From Devosia epidermidihirudinis (GTDB taxonomy: Bacteria; Pseudomonadota; Alphaproteobacteria; Rhizobiales; Devosiaceae), in contig NZ_LANJ01000011.1 in NCBI RefSeq assembly GCF_000971295.1, positions 310,001 through 374,000 of the forward strand: a stretch of DNA of 64,000 bases, read 5' to 3'. How positions within the stretch are numbered: the stretch's first letter is position 1; the number at the start of each line of letters is the position of its first letter. Shown here one piece after another: positions 1 to 9,719 of the stretch. The notes below the pieces were generated by a model that made no database searches, was not told the DNA's origin, and saw only the letters and a list, made by a program, of their open reading frames with translations. The position numbers and the translations under genes were made by a program.

Positions 1-290
1 ACGGTCTTGCCGGGCGCGGAGACGGTTTCGCCATTGATGCGGACAGCACCGGCATGAATCGGTTGGATGCCTGCAGCGACACGGAGCGCGGTGGATTTAC
101 CTGAGCCAGATTCGCCGAGCAGGCAGACGATTTCGCCGGGGCGCAGGGTCAGGGTGAATTGGTCGAGGACGACGCGGCCGCCGAGTTGCACGTCAACGGC
201 GTCGAACTCGACATTGGCGGCGATGCTGACGCCAGCGGTGCCGCGGGCGCCCCACTCCTCGGAACCGAAGTCTTCTTCGACTGCACTCAT
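1..290 (-). CDS. ABC transporter ATP-binding protein, N-terminal part (cut by window edge)
   Basis: The minus strand from ATG at 290 is open to the window edge, giving the first 96 residues. A Walker A motif GESGSGKST is visible near residue 65, after a short N-terminal extension and the strand pattern of an ABC ATPase (VVLDQFTLTLRPGEIVCLLG). It would hydrolyse ATP to drive a transporter at the inner membrane. The start overlaps the scpB stop as ATGA, so it is probably translated from the same message as scpB. The Walker B and signature motifs lie outside the window, so the substrate cannot be told. Confidence 0.85.
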   Translation of the reverse strand, partial: MSAVEEDFGSEEWGARGTAGVSIAANVEFDAVDVQLGGRVVLDQFTLTLRPGEIVCLLGESGSGKSTALRVAAGIQPIHAGAVRINGETVSAPGKT

Positions 291-964
291 TCGTGTTCTT
301 CTTCCGGTTCGTCGGCGCCATCCAGATCATCGGGATCGAGAGGGTCTTCGTCATCGCGCAGGGCGCCCTCGAAAGGCAGCGGGATCTGCATGGATGGCGG
401 CAGGCGGTTGGATAGCAGCCCCGAGCCCTTCAGCTCATCGAGACCCGGCAGATCGCCAAGGCTTTCGAGGCCAAAGTGATCGAGAAAACCATCGGTGGTG
501 CCGTACGTTACCGGACGACCGGGCGTGCGGCGGCGCCCGCGCATGCGGACCCAGCCGGCTTCCATCAAAAGATCGATGGTGCCTTTGCCGGTGGCGACGC
601 CGCGGACTTCTTCGATCTCGGCGCGGGTGGCCGGTTGGTGATAGGCGATGATCGAGAGGGTTTCGAGCGCTGCGCGGGAGAGAGGGCGGGTTTCCTGCTC
701 TTCACGGCGGAGCAGGAAACCAAGGTCTTCTGCGGTTCTGAAGGCCCATTTATCCGCACGGCGCACAAGGTTCACGCCGCGCGGTGCATAGCGCTGCTGC
801 AGGGTCATGAGGAGCGCAGTGACGTTAGCACCCTCCCCCAAATATGTTGCCATTTGGCTAGCACTTAACGGCTCAGATGACGCGAAAAGGAGAGCTTCCA
901 GAACCCGCAGGTTCCGCTCGGCAATTTCGCTGCGTTCTGTCGGCATTTCGTCGGGGGCGATCAC
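287..964 (-). CDS. scpB: Segregation and condensation protein B
   Basis: A 225-residue protein with the ScpB winged-helix repeats. The conserved stretch LSIIAYHQPATRAEIEEVRG is present near residue 115, followed by the RGRRRTPGRPVTYGTT block. ScpB dimers bind ScpA and the SMC ATPase to compact and segregate the chromosome. The C-terminal tail of about 40 residues is acidic (DDEDPLDPDD...EEEHE), as is common in this order. The ATG overlaps the scpA stop (961-964, ATGA) and the stop overlaps the following ABC gene, so translational coupling is likely. Confidence 0.96.
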   Translation of the reverse strand: MIAPDEMPTERSEIAERNLRVLEALLFASSEPLSASQMATYLGEGANVTALLMTLQQRYAPRGVNLVRRADKWAFRTAEDLGFLLRREEQETRPLSRAALETLSIIAYHQPATRAEIEEVRGVATGKGTIDLLMEAGWVRMRGRRRTPGRPVTYGTTDGFLDHFGLESLGDLPGLDELKGSGLLSNRLPPSMQIPLPFEGALRDDEDPLDPDDLDGADEPEEEHE

Positions 965-1749
965 GGCTTGCGATCCGGATTGCGGCGCATTAGCAGCGGA
1001 CCGAACGTCTCGGTCTGCTTGAGCTCGATGTGTCCAAGACGAACCAGTTCAAGACTGGAAGCGAAAGACGAGGCACGCACGGTTGCGCGCTCGGTCGGGC
1101 TGGCGAGGTACTCGGCGAGATAGGTATCCATTGGCACCCAGTCAAAGCTGTCACCAATCAAGCGCTGGAGAATGTCGCGCGCGTCTTGCAGCGACCATAC
1201 GGTGCGCAGGTGTGGCGAATAGTCGGTGGCGACGCCGCGTTCGCGTTGGCTCGAATAGGCCTTGAGCAGACCGTAGAGCGAGGCTTCCCAGAGGCTCTTG
1301 CGGGCGATCTCGATCGGCTCGGGCATACCACGGGCATAAACCTGAAACCCCAGCCGGGGACGATTCATCAACTGGCTGGCGGACTGGCGCATGGCTTCCA
1401 GCCGCTTGAGACGGAATTGCAGCATGGCGGCAAGCATCTCGCCCGACGGTTCATCGTCGGACGGCGCCTGTGGCACCATGAGGCGGCTTTTAAGGTAAGC
1501 GAGCCAGGCAGCCATGACGAGATAGTCGGCGGCTACCTCGATGCGCTTCTCGCGAACGGTTTCGATGAAGGCCAGATATTGCTCGGCAAGAGCCAGCACC
1601 GAAATCGAGGCCAGATCGACCTTTTGGCGACGCGCCAGATCGAGCAGCAGATCGAGCGGGCCTTCGTAGCCATTGACGTCCACATACATGACGTCTTCGG
1701 CCACCGGAGGCACCGGGGTGTCAAACCAATCGGTCTGGGCAGTCGTCAT
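961..1749 (-). CDS. scpA: Segregation and condensation protein A
   Basis: A kleisin-type ScpA of 262 residues from ATG 1749. The N-terminal SMC-binding block (VDVNGYEGPLDLLLDLARRQ) is followed by the conserved ISVLALAEQYL segment, and the C-terminal winged helix (VRLGHIELKQTETFGPL) contacts the other SMC head. A TTG at 1836 would add 29 residues, but that extension looks unconserved and has no ribosome site, so I prefer 1749. It overlaps scpB by four bases. In many Rhizobiales nagZ sits just upstream; here the SPOR gene is adjacent instead. Confidence 0.95.
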   Translation of the reverse strand: MTTAQTDWFDTPVPPVAEDVMYVDVNGYEGPLDLLLDLARRQKVDLASISVLALAEQYLAFIETVREKRIEVAADYLVMAAWLAYLKSRLMVPQAPSDDEPSGEMLAAMLQFRLKRLEAMRQSASQLMNRPRLGFQVYARGMPEPIEIARKSLWEASLYGLLKAYSSQRERGVATDYSPHLRTVWSLQDARDILQRLIGDSFDWVPMDTYLAEYLASPTERATVRASSFASSLELVRLGHIELKQTETFGPLLMRRNPDRKP

Positions 1750-1866
1750 GAGTTCGGTGCCGCATTGCTTGAACGTGCGGACATCCTTGGCGGCTCGGTC
1801 GGCAGGCGTCAAGCGCGGGATGGCTGAGTGAGGCAATGTGCACCGGTTCGTCGCCGCAGCGACAAA

Positions 1867-4158
1867 CTACATGGTGAAGCAGTCGCCACCTGCGGCTTTC
1901 ACATTGGTGCAGAGCGTGTTGGCGTCAGCGAGCGAGCTGGCTGGCACACGAACGCGAAAGAAGATGCCCTTTGCGCCAAGATCGACGCGCTGCACTTCAA
2001 GGCTTGCGCCATTGAAAACAGGGCCGAAGCGGCGGATCAACGATGCGACAGTCTGCTGCGCGTCCGCTTCCGTGCGCTGCGACGCAAGCTGAACGTAGGC
2101 CGGTGCATTGCTGACGGCGGACGTTGCCACGGGCTGGGGAGCAGGTGCGGCCGCCGCTGGAGCGGTGGACGCAGTGTTCACAATGGCGTTGACCGGCGTC
2201 GCTACGGGCGCGGCAGAAGCCTGTGGCGCAAACCGGGTTGGGCGCGTACGCGGAATGACAGTGGTCTTGCCGGCAACAGGATTGCCCGCCAGGTCAACCA
2301 CTGGAACCGTCGAACCGGGGGTTACCGGCGTCACTGGAGCCGCGACAGGCGCCGTCACGTCTGGCGTTGCAGCTGGGGTTGGTGTCGGTGCGGGATTCGC
2401 ACTGGCAGCAAGCAGTTCCGAGCTGGCCGCCTGAGCGCCTGGCACTTCGGGAACATTCGGACGATCTACCGGCAGGATGGAGCTACCAGCCACGCTGTCA
2501 TCGCCACTGACGATCGTGCCGTCTGGACGCACTGTGAGGGTGCGGACCTTGCGGTTTGCCAGGCCCTCTTCGCTGACGGCCGGCGGCGGAACCTGGGTGA
2601 CTTCGTTTACATCGGCCTGATCACGCGAGACGAGCTGCTCGTCAGCGCCGGGAACAACACCGTCGATCTCGTTGAAAACAACGGACTGCGATGTCGTGGC
2701 GTTGGGGTCAACTTCGGGAACTGACTTTACAGGCGCACCATCGGCAGTCAGCAGCGGCGCAGGACCGTCCTCACGCTGCATGCCCAAGACCCAATAGAGA
2801 CCAAAGCCAGCAACCGCGAGCAAGCCCAGAGCCACAACAGGCCCAAGCACGGCGCGCGACATGCGGAAACCACGCTTCCTGCTTTCGCGAACCGGCTCAT
2901 CGCCGAAATCAGCGTCGCCACGCGCTTCAGGCGCATCAACCCAACCAACCTTGGCCCCAGAGGCTTCGGCGGCGGCAAAAATGGCTTCATCGGCACCGGA
3001 CATGCGGCGACGTGGCGGCGGCGCGGGCGGTTCTGCGGGTAGTGTTGGTGTTGCAAGGCTACGCAAAGCCGGACTTGTAACCGGACGCTCTACCGCCTCA
3101 GGCACGGGCTCTTCGGCTGGCGGGTCCAGCTCGACACGCACGGCGCGGCCAATCAGGCTTTCGATCTCGTCGATAGGATCCAGCCCAACATCGGCATCGG
3201 CACTCAACGAAGCCGGTACAGGCTCTCGCTCAGCCGAAACAGGCGAGGCTCCGGTAAAAATGGGATAAGTCTCAACGGGCGCAATATGGCGCGGCGCAGC
3301 AGGAACAGGCTGCGGCGTCGCCAGGGGGCGCGCAAACGTAGGCTCTACCGACGCACGGGGCGCTTCAGGGCTTGTGCCCAGGCCAAACACGGGCGGTACC
3401 TTGAAACGGTCCTGTTCGGGCGAGACCGAGAAGGTCGGCTCAACATGCGGCGGCTGGGCGTCGCGCATTTCGGTCAGCGCGGCGTTGAGCTCATGTTCCA
3501 GATTATCAGCAGGCGCATCGTCATCCCCACCACCGGCCAGTTCAGCGGCAATGAGGTCGGCAATCGTATCATGCTCATCCGCCGGTTCCGGCGGCAGCTC
3601 TGGCGCGACGGGGGCCGCCACCTGAACGGGCGCTGGCGTTGGCGTTGGGACGACCGGAGCGACAGGCTCGGCGCGCGCGGGCGCCACAGGCGTTGGTGCC
3701 ACTGGCGAAGCCTGGACAGGACGCGAAACGGCTGCGGGAGCTGCCGGTGCCGCCACTGGCGGCGCCATAGTTGGCTCGGTGCGAACGGGCGCAGACTGTG
3801 CGGGCGTGGACGGCTGCGCAGCAGCAGGCTGAGCAATCGGTGACGACCGCGGCGGTTGCTGGCGACTATTGGCGTTCAGGTCGAAATCGAAATGGAAGGG
3901 CGCAGGATCTTCCTGCGCCGGAGCCAGCGTGGGCTCCTTAGGCGCGGCAGAAATCGGCGACGACGGCGCTGGATTCAGCGCCGAGGTGAAGTCCAAACGC
4001 GGTGGCTGAGGTGCAACCGGGGCATTTTCTGCCCCGGGAATGCGAATACTGAACGTTGGGGCGGCTGGCGCAGCAGCGCTATCGCCCTTGGCGCCCTGCG
4101 CCATCAGCTTTGCCAGTTCGGCGATCAGATCGTCGGGGGCGTCGGATTGTCCTGCCAT
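1867..4158 (-). CDS. SPOR-domain cell-division/envelope protein
   Basis: About 763 residues, very rich in Pro and Ala. A single membrane helix (about 20 hydrophobic residues, VLGPVVALGLLAVAGFG) follows an Arg/Lys-rich stretch around residue 450. This makes it a bitopic protein with a long cytoplasmic N-terminus. The last 80 residues are a SPOR domain (YVQLASQRTEADAQQTVASL), which binds septal peptidoglycan stripped of stem peptides. It lies between argS and scpA in a conserved co-directional block. A TTG at 4182 is an alternative start, with a GAGGG about 13 nt upstream. Confidence 0.85.
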   Translation of the reverse strand: MAGQSDAPDDLIAELAKLMAQGAKGDSAAAPAAPTFSIRIPGAENAPVAPQPPRLDFTSALNPAPSSPISAAPKEPTLAPAQEDPAPFHFDFDLNANSRQQPPRSSPIAQPAAAQPSTPAQSAPVRTEPTMAPPVAAPAAPAAVSRPVQASPVAPTPVAPARAEPVAPVVPTPTPAPVQVAAPVAPELPPEPADEHDTIADLIAAELAGGGDDDAPADNLEHELNAALTEMRDAQPPHVEPTFSVSPEQDRFKVPPVFGLGTSPEAPRASVEPTFARPLATPQPVPAAPRHIAPVETYPIFTGASPVSAEREPVPASLSADADVGLDPIDEIESLIGRAVRVELDPPAEEPVPEAVERPVTSPALRSLATPTLPAEPPAPPPRRRMSGADEAIFAAAEASGAKVGWVDAPEARGDADFGDEPVRESRKRGFRMSRAVLGPVVALGLLAVAGFGLYWVLGMQREDGPAPLLTADGAPVKSVPEVDPNATTSQSVVFNEIDGVVPGADEQLVSRDQADVNEVTQVPPPAVSEEGLANRKVRTLTVRPDGTIVSGDDSVAGSSILPVDRPNVPEVPGAQAASSELLAASANPAPTPTPAATPDVTAPVAAPVTPVTPGSTVPVVDLAGNPVAGKTTVIPRTRPTRFAPQASAAPVATPVNAIVNTASTAPAAAAPAPQPVATSAVSNAPAYVQLASQRTEADAQQTVASLIRRFGPVFNGASLEVQRVDLGAKGIFFRVRVPASSLADANTLCTNVKAAGGDCFTM

Positions 4159-4262
4159 CGGCTGCGGTTTCGCTGTCGTCAAGAAGCAGCGCCCTCTAGG
4201 TTCCTGCTACGGCGCCCTGGAGAGGGCATTTTGCCGCGAGTCATCATAGTATTGCGCCCGAA

Positions 4263-6008
4263 TTATGAAAGTTCCTCGGGAGCGGAAACGCCCAAAATCG
4301 TGAGGCCATTTACGATGACCTGACGCACAGCATCGACCAGGGCGAGTCGAGCCAAAGTCAGCTTTGGGTCCTCAGAGTTAACAAACCGTAACGACACATC
4401 ATCCTTACCCTTCGCCCAGAAGCTGTGGAAGGCCGCGGCAAGGTCATGAACGTAGAACGCAATACGGTGCGGTTCGTGGGCGACTGCGGCCGCCGCAACG
4501 GTGCGCGGCCATGCCGCCAGAACACGAACGAGATCGAGTTCTGCGGGGGTTACGATGCGTTCGATCTCTGCTGCAGCAAGGGCTGCGTGCGAAACATCGA
4601 GGGCCGGCAGATCGCGCTGGGCGGTCTTGAAGATCGAGTAAGCGCGGGCATGTGCGTACTGCACGTAGAACACCGGATTGTCCTTGGTCTGCTCTTTGAC
4701 CAGGGCGAAATCGAAGTCCATCGACGCGTCGTTACGGCGATACATCAGCATGAAGCGGGTCGCGTCAGCGCCCACTTCTTCAACCACGTCGGCCAGCGTG
4801 ACGAGGTCACCGGAGCGCTTGCTCATCTTGAACGGTTCGCCGTTCTTGAGCAGACGAACGAGCTGGCAAATCCGCACGTCCATATCGGCAGCATTGAGCG
4901 AGACAGCCTTGGTGGCCGCCTGCAGGCGCTTGACGTAACCCGAGTGATCGGCGCCCAGCACGTTGATCATGTGCTTGAAGCCGCGCAGGAATTTATTGCG
5001 GTGATAGGCGATATCAGCCGCGAAATAGGTGTAGGTGCCGTCAGACTTGACCAGCGGACGGTCGATGTCATCGCCGTAATCGGTGGCGCGGAACAATGTC
5101 TGCTCGCGGTCTTCCCACTCCTCGGGGGCCTTGCCCTTTGGTGGCTCCAGGCGCCCCTCATAGACCATGCCTTCTTCGCGCAGCCACTTGAGGGTTGCGT
5201 CGATAGCACCGCCCTCCCCGTGCAATGTGCGCTCGGAGAAGAACACGTCATGGTGGATGCCGAGCTGGGCCAGATCTTTCTTGATCAGATCGAGCATGGC
5301 GGCAAGGACACGCCCCTTGACGATCGCGGTGACCTCAGGCTCTGCCTTGGTCAGTAGGCTATCGCCGAATTCGTCCTTGAGCGCCTGCCCGACGGGCATC
5401 AAATATTCGCCGGGGTAGAAGCCGGATGGGATCTCGATGGCTTCGCCCAGCGCTTCCCGATAGCGCAGGAAGGTCGAGCGCGCGAGCGTATCGATCTGGC
5501 TGCCAGCGTCGTTGATGTAATATTCGCGGGTCACGTCATAGCCAGAGAACGCCATGAGCGAGGCCAGCGTGTCGCCGAAGACAGCGCCGCGCGTGTGGCC
5601 GACGTGCATAGGGCCGGTCGGGTTGGCCGAGACGAACTCGATGTTGACGGCTTCGCCCTTGCCCAGCGCTGAGCGGCCATATTCTGCGCCCTGCGTGGCG
5701 ATGGAGCGCAGCACCTGATGCCAGATCGGCGTCGCCAGACGGAAATTTATGAAGCCGGGACCGGCCAGTTCAACTTCGGTGACGTCGGCGTCAGCCTTGA
5801 ACTGCTCAACCAAAGCCGTCGCGACTTCGCGCGGGTTCTTGCCGAGCGGCTTGGCGACGATCATCGCCGCATTGGTGGACAGATCGCCATGGGCCGCATC
5901 GCGTGGGGGCTCGACCACGATTCGGGCCAGCAGGTCTGCCGGCAGATCGGGGTAGAGAGTCTGAAGCGCGTTAGATACCCGCGCAGCGAAAAGGGCGAAA
6001 ACGTCCAT
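4263..6008 (-). CDS. argS: Arginine--tRNA ligase
   Basis: A 581-residue class I aminoacyl-tRNA synthetase that charges tRNA-Arg. The HIGH-type motif appears as NPTGPMHVGHTRG near residue 133 and the KMSKS-type loop as FKMSKRSGDLVTL near residue 395. The N-terminal Add-1 domain and the C-terminal anticodon-binding domain (DALRY-like end) are both complete. The length is normal. It starts 30 bp after the dgt stop and is probably co-transcribed with it. Confidence 0.97.
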   Translation of the reverse strand: MDVFALFAARVSNALQTLYPDLPADLLARIVVEPPRDAAHGDLSTNAAMIVAKPLGKNPREVATALVEQFKADADVTEVELAGPGFINFRLATPIWHQVLRSIATQGAEYGRSALGKGEAVNIEFVSANPTGPMHVGHTRGAVFGDTLASLMAFSGYDVTREYYINDAGSQIDTLARSTFLRYREALGEAIEIPSGFYPGEYLMPVGQALKDEFGDSLLTKAEPEVTAIVKGRVLAAMLDLIKKDLAQLGIHHDVFFSERTLHGEGGAIDATLKWLREEGMVYEGRLEPPKGKAPEEWEDREQTLFRATDYGDDIDRPLVKSDGTYTYFAADIAYHRNKFLRGFKHMINVLGADHSGYVKRLQAATKAVSLNAADMDVRICQLVRLLKNGEPFKMSKRSGDLVTLADVVEEVGADATRFMLMYRRNDASMDFDFALVKEQTKDNPVFYVQYAHARAYSIFKTAQRDLPALDVSHAALAAAEIERIVTPAELDLVRVLAAWPRTVAAAAVAHEPHRIAFYVHDLAAAFHSFWAKGKDDVSLRFVNSEDPKLTLARLALVDAVRQVIVNGLTILGVSAPEELS

Positions 6009-6038
6009 GATAAACCTGAAAACTGAGGTAGGGCCGGG

Positions 6039-7232
6039 TTAAAGGAAATCCGGGCGAGCGTCAAACAGACGGGTATATTCGTCGAGAGCATAAGGATCGG
6101 TCATGCCTGCGACGAAGTCGGCAACGATGCGGGCGCGATGATCGGCGTCCGGCGCGGCCTTGGCGGAAATGCCCCAACGGCCGGGCATATCGCTGGTGGC
6201 CATATAGCGCTCAAACAGGTCGATGACCACCTTTTCGCTGGCGCGCACCGGCACCATCACGGCTTCGTGGCGATATACCCTTTCGAAGAGGAAGCTCTTG
6301 AGCCCGCGTTCGCCTTCGGCAGTGGCCGGGGAGAAGGTGACGAGGGTCTGCCCCGCATTGCGCACATCTTCGACGGTCTTGACGCCCGCGGCGGCAATAT
6401 TGGCCGAGGTGGTGGCAATGACGTCCTCAATGGAACGCGTGATCAGGCGGCGCTGGACTTCATGGGCCTGCCGATTGGGCGCGACATCGGGGTAAAGCGA
6501 AAGGACTTCACGCACGATGGGGCCGGCCAGCGGCACGTCCACCAAGTCGGCCAGCGTGATCAGCCCTGCGCGCAAGGCGTCGTCGATGTCATGCGCATTA
6601 TAGGCGATGTCGTCGGCGATAGCGGCGGTCTGAGCTTCCAGCGAAGCGTGGCTGGAGAGGCGCAGATCGGCGATGGCGGGAATGTCGTCGATACCGGCAG
6701 GCAGGCCTTCGAGTGCAAACTTGCCGTAGGGCGTGCCGTCGGCATTGGTCAGCGGGCCATTGTGCTTGAGGATGCCCTCAAGCGTTTCCCAAGTGAGATT
6801 GAGGCCATCGTGCTCGGCGTAGCGATTCTCGAGCCGGGTGACGACGCGCATGGCCTGGATGTTGTGATCAAAGCCCTTATAGGGCGCCATGGCGTGGTGC
6901 AGCGCCCGCTCGCCGGCATGCCCGAACGGGGTGTGACCCAGATCGTGGCTGAGCGCGACGGCTTCCGCCAGGTCTTCGTCGAGACGCAGCGCGCGCGCCA
7001 TCGAGCGGGCCATCTGGCTGACCTCGAGCGTATGGGTCAGCCGATTACGAAAGTGATTGCCGTCATGCTGCAAAAACACCTGCGTTTTGTGCTGCAGGCG
7101 GCGGAAGGCCGTGGAGTGGATGATGCGGTCGCGATCGCGCTGATATTCAGAGCGCGTGGGGCTGGGCCCTGCCCCGTGCAGGCGACCAAGAGAGAGCTCG
7201 GATTTTGACGCGTAGGGAGCTGTTTCGCTCAT
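6039..7232 (-). CDS. dgt: Deoxyguanosinetriphosphate triphosphohydrolase-like protein
   Basis: A 397-residue HD-domain dNTP triphosphohydrolase that splits dNTP to deoxynucleoside and triphosphate. Metal ligands are visible as RLTHTLEVSQ (first His), HDLGHTPFGHAGE (HD motif) and the later ADDIAYNAHDIDDAL. The FRRLQHKTQVF block is also typical. It is the first gene of the leftward dgt-argS run and is divergent from erpA, with an 87-bp gap that must hold both promoters. Confidence 0.95.
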   Translation of the reverse strand: MSETAPYASKSELSLGRLHGAGPSPTRSEYQRDRDRIIHSTAFRRLQHKTQVFLQHDGNHFRNRLTHTLEVSQMARSMARALRLDEDLAEAVALSHDLGHTPFGHAGERALHHAMAPYKGFDHNIQAMRVVTRLENRYAEHDGLNLTWETLEGILKHNGPLTNADGTPYGKFALEGLPAGIDDIPAIADLRLSSHASLEAQTAAIADDIAYNAHDIDDALRAGLITLADLVDVPLAGPIVREVLSLYPDVAPNRQAHEVQRRLITRSIEDVIATTSANIAAAGVKTVEDVRNAGQTLVTFSPATAEGERGLKSFLFERVYRHEAVMVPVRASEKVVIDLFERYMATSDMPGRWGISAKAAPDADHRARIVADFVAGMTDPYALDEYTRLFDARPDFL

Positions 7233-7319
7233 CGGTGATCACAAGACCCTTTTCATTTCGGCCAAGAGTTACTATTTTAGCCCTACCGTTATGACATTAC
7301 GAAACGGCACGGATACACC

Positions 7320-7670
7320 ATGACCGACACCGCACTCGCCACCAACGACGTCGTCCTGACTGATCGCGCTGCAAAGCGCGTGTCGCGCATCCTGTCCAAG
7401 GAGCCCGATGGCACGGTGTTGCGCATCTCGGTTGCCGGTGGGGGCTGTTCCGGATTCCAGTATGAATACAACCTCGTACAGGAAAAACCTGCAGGCGACG
7501 ACATCGTTCTGCAAAAGGGCGACGCGGTCGTCCTGATCGACTCGATGAGCCTGGAATTCCTTGGCGGCGCCGAGATCGACTTCGTCGACGATCTGATCGG
7601 CCAGTCGTTCCAGATCAAAAATCCGAATGCTGTCGCATCCTGCGGCTGCGGTACCAGCTTCGCCGTTTAA
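7320..7670 (+). CDS. erpA: Iron-sulfur cluster insertion protein ErpA
   Basis: A 116-residue A-type iron-sulfur carrier. The three cluster-binding cysteines are seen: Cys43 in GGGCSGFQY, and Cys108 and Cys110 in the C-terminal CGCG. It passes 2Fe-2S or 4Fe-4S clusters to apo-enzymes. It is divergent from dgt, the usual arrangement in Rhizobiales. IscA/SufA family members look alike; ErpA is favoured by the dgt context. Confidence 0.93.
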   Translation: MTDTALATNDVVLTDRAAKRVSRILSKEPDGTVLRISVAGGGCSGFQYEYNLVQEKPAGDDIVLQKGDAVVLIDSMSLEFLGGAEIDFVDDLIGQSFQIKNPNAVASCGCGTSFAV

Positions 7671-7726
7671 GTTGATCGGTTGCTGAATCTGGCGCGACTT
7701 TGCATAGTCGCGCCCGGAGTTCAGCC

Positions 7727-8833
7727 ATGACCAATTCGATCGACCGCGTCATCGACGACGCAATATCCAACAAAACCATCGTGGGCACGGAAGTCCTGGT
7801 CGCCAAGGCCGGGCGCGTGATCTATCGCCGCGCCGCCGGGCATTTTGACCGGGAGGCGGGCGCGCCCATGCCCGAGAACGCCATTTATCGGCTGGCATCG
7901 GTGACCAAGCCGATCGTCGCGGCAACCGCTTTGGCGATGATGGACAGGGGCTTGCTGAGTCTCGATGACCGGGTGGATCAGCACCTGCCCTACTTTCAGC
8001 CAAAGCTGGACGACGGCGAGATCGCCCCAATCACCCTGCGGCATCTGCTCACGCATACCTCAGGGCTTGGCTATGAGTATCCGGGCGATCCCAAGATCAC
8101 TACGGGCATGCAGGATACCGACCTCGACCACGAGGCGAATCTGACGCGCATTGCGCAGCAAAAGCTGATGTTTGCGCCGGGTACGGCATGGAATTACTCA
8201 GTGGCGACCGATGTTTTGGGCGCTGTTCTGGCCAAGGCACATGGCGGCATGCTGGGCGAAGCGGTGCTGGACTTTGTCACCGGACCGCTCGGCATGACAG
8301 AGACAGGATTCTTTGTTGCCTCACATTCGCGGCTCGCACCGCCTTATGCGGACAATCAGCCTGAGCCGGTGCCGATGGGCGATAACTATCAGGCTGAAGG
8401 CTCTGTGGGGAACAGCACCCTGTTTTCGCCGATCCGCATGTTCAACCCGAAGGCATTCCAGTCCGGCGGCGCAGGCATGGCCGGGACAGCGAGCGATATC
8501 CTGAAGCTGCTGGAGGCATTGCGACTGGGCGGCAAAGGAATCATCCAGCCACAGACGGTGGCCGAGGCGACTAGCAGCCAGATCGTCGAGCTTTCCACCG
8601 GCGATGCCGGGATGGGCTTTGGCTATCTGGGCGCGGTGGTGCTGGATCCGGCGGCGGCCGATACGCCTGAAGCTGTGGGTACCTTCACATGGGGCGGCAT
8701 TTATGGCCATTCCTGGCTCGTGGACCCGGCCAATGAGATGGTATTGATCTCGATGAGCAACACAGCCGTGGAAGGCTGCAATGGCAAATTTCCACGTAAT
8801 GTCCGCAATGCGGCCTATGCCGAGTTTGCGTGA
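7727..8833 (+). CDS. Serine hydrolase of the beta-lactamase (class C/PBP-like) superfamily
   Basis: A 368-residue protein. The catalytic tetrad SVTK is at residues 58-61 (YRLASVTKPIVAAT), the YxN-like element appears as WNYSVATD, and a GGIYGHSW segment takes the place of the KTG box. The start is ATG 7727 with GGAG upstream, not the TTG at 7700. No signal peptide is evident, so it is probably cytoplasmic and more likely an esterase or amide hydrolase than a resistance enzyme. The substrate is unknown. Confidence 0.88.
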   Translation: MTNSIDRVIDDAISNKTIVGTEVLVAKAGRVIYRRAAGHFDREAGAPMPENAIYRLASVTKPIVAATALAMMDRGLLSLDDRVDQHLPYFQPKLDDGEIAPITLRHLLTHTSGLGYEYPGDPKITTGMQDTDLDHEANLTRIAQQKLMFAPGTAWNYSVATDVLGAVLAKAHGGMLGEAVLDFVTGPLGMTETGFFVASHSRLAPPYADNQPEPVPMGDNYQAEGSVGNSTLFSPIRMFNPKAFQSGGAGMAGTASDILKLLEALRLGGKGIIQPQTVAEATSSQIVELSTGDAGMGFGYLGAVVLDPAAADTPEAVGTFTWGGIYGHSWLVDPANEMVLISMSNTAVEGCNGKFPRNVRNAAYAEFA

Positions 8834-8860
8834 TAGATTGACGGCGCAGTGGAGATGGCA

Positions 8861-9640
8861 ATGCGTATAGCGACCTGGAACATCAACGGTATCAAGGCGC
8901 GGCTTGAAATCCTGCTGACCTGGCTGGCGCAGGAAAAGCCGGACATTGTCTGCCTGCAGGAAATCAAAAGCGTCGACGAGGGCTTCCCGCGCGCCGAGAT
9001 CGAAGCGCTCGGCTACAATGTGGAAACGCATGGACAGAAGAGCTGGAATGGCGTTGCCATCCTCTCATTGCTGCCGTTCGACGAGGTCACGCGCGGCCTG
9101 CCCGGCGATGACACTGACGAACAGTCGCGTCTGATCGAGGGCGTGTTCTCGGTCGAAAGCGGGGTCGTGCGCGTCTGCAATATCTACCTGCCGAACGGCA
9201 ATCCGGTCGATACCGAGAAATTCCCCTATAAACTCCAGTGGATGGAGCGCCTGAACGCATTCACCGAACGGCGCCTGGCGCTGGAAGAGCCGTTTGTGCT
9301 GTTGGGCGACTTCAACCTGATCCCTGCCCCGATTGATGCGCATGATCCTGATGCGTGGTGGGGCGATGCTCTCTACCGCCCAGAAAGCCTTGAGCGCTTC
9401 CGCACTCTCACGAACCTCGGCCTCACTGACGCCCTGCGCGCGACGACCGCCGAAAAGGCCTACACGTTCTGGGATTTTCAGGCTGGCGCCTGGCGCCGTG
9501 ACGCGGGCATCCGCATCGACCACCTGATGATTTCGCCGCAAGCAGCTGATCGACTTGAAGGTGTGACCATCCACAAGGATGTGCGCGGCTGGGACAAACC
9601 GAGCGATCACGTGCCCGTCGAGGGGCAGTTCAATCTCTGA
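8861..9640 (+). CDS. xthA: Exodeoxyribonuclease III
   Basis: A 259-residue endonuclease/exonuclease/phosphatase-fold protein. RIATWNINGIKAR at the N-terminus, LQEIK (metal-binding Glu), GDFNLIP and the C-terminal SDHVPVEG (catalytic Asp-His) identify the Xth AP endonuclease/3'-5' exonuclease of base-excision repair. Starts at GTG 8849 and ATG 8855 are in frame, but GGAGA at 8851 is ideally placed for ATG 8861. The gene ends just before a bidirectional terminator. Confidence 0.95.
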   Translation: MRIATWNINGIKARLEILLTWLAQEKPDIVCLQEIKSVDEGFPRAEIEALGYNVETHGQKSWNGVAILSLLPFDEVTRGLPGDDTDEQSRLIEGVFSVESGVVRVCNIYLPNGNPVDTEKFPYKLQWMERLNAFTERRLALEEPFVLLGDFNLIPAPIDAHDPDAWWGDALYRPESLERFRTLTNLGLTDALRATTAEKAYTFWDFQAGAWRRDAGIRIDHLMISPQAADRLEGVTIHKDVRGWDKPSDHVPVEGQFNL

Positions 9641-9667
9641 GGCCTGACCTCAACGCCGAAAAGCAAA

Positions 9668-9692
9668 AGCCCTCGGACCATGTCCGAGGGCT
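9668..9692. terminator. Bidirectional intrinsic terminator between xthA and the Sel1-repeat gene
   Basis: An 11-bp perfect stem (AGCCCTCGGAC / GTCCGAGGGCT) with a CAT loop, flanked by A-rich DNA on the left and ATTT on the right. It serves the two convergent genes. Confidence 0.85.
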
Positions 9693-9719
9693 AATTTGTA
9701 TCCGCAGTGCCTGTCTGGC

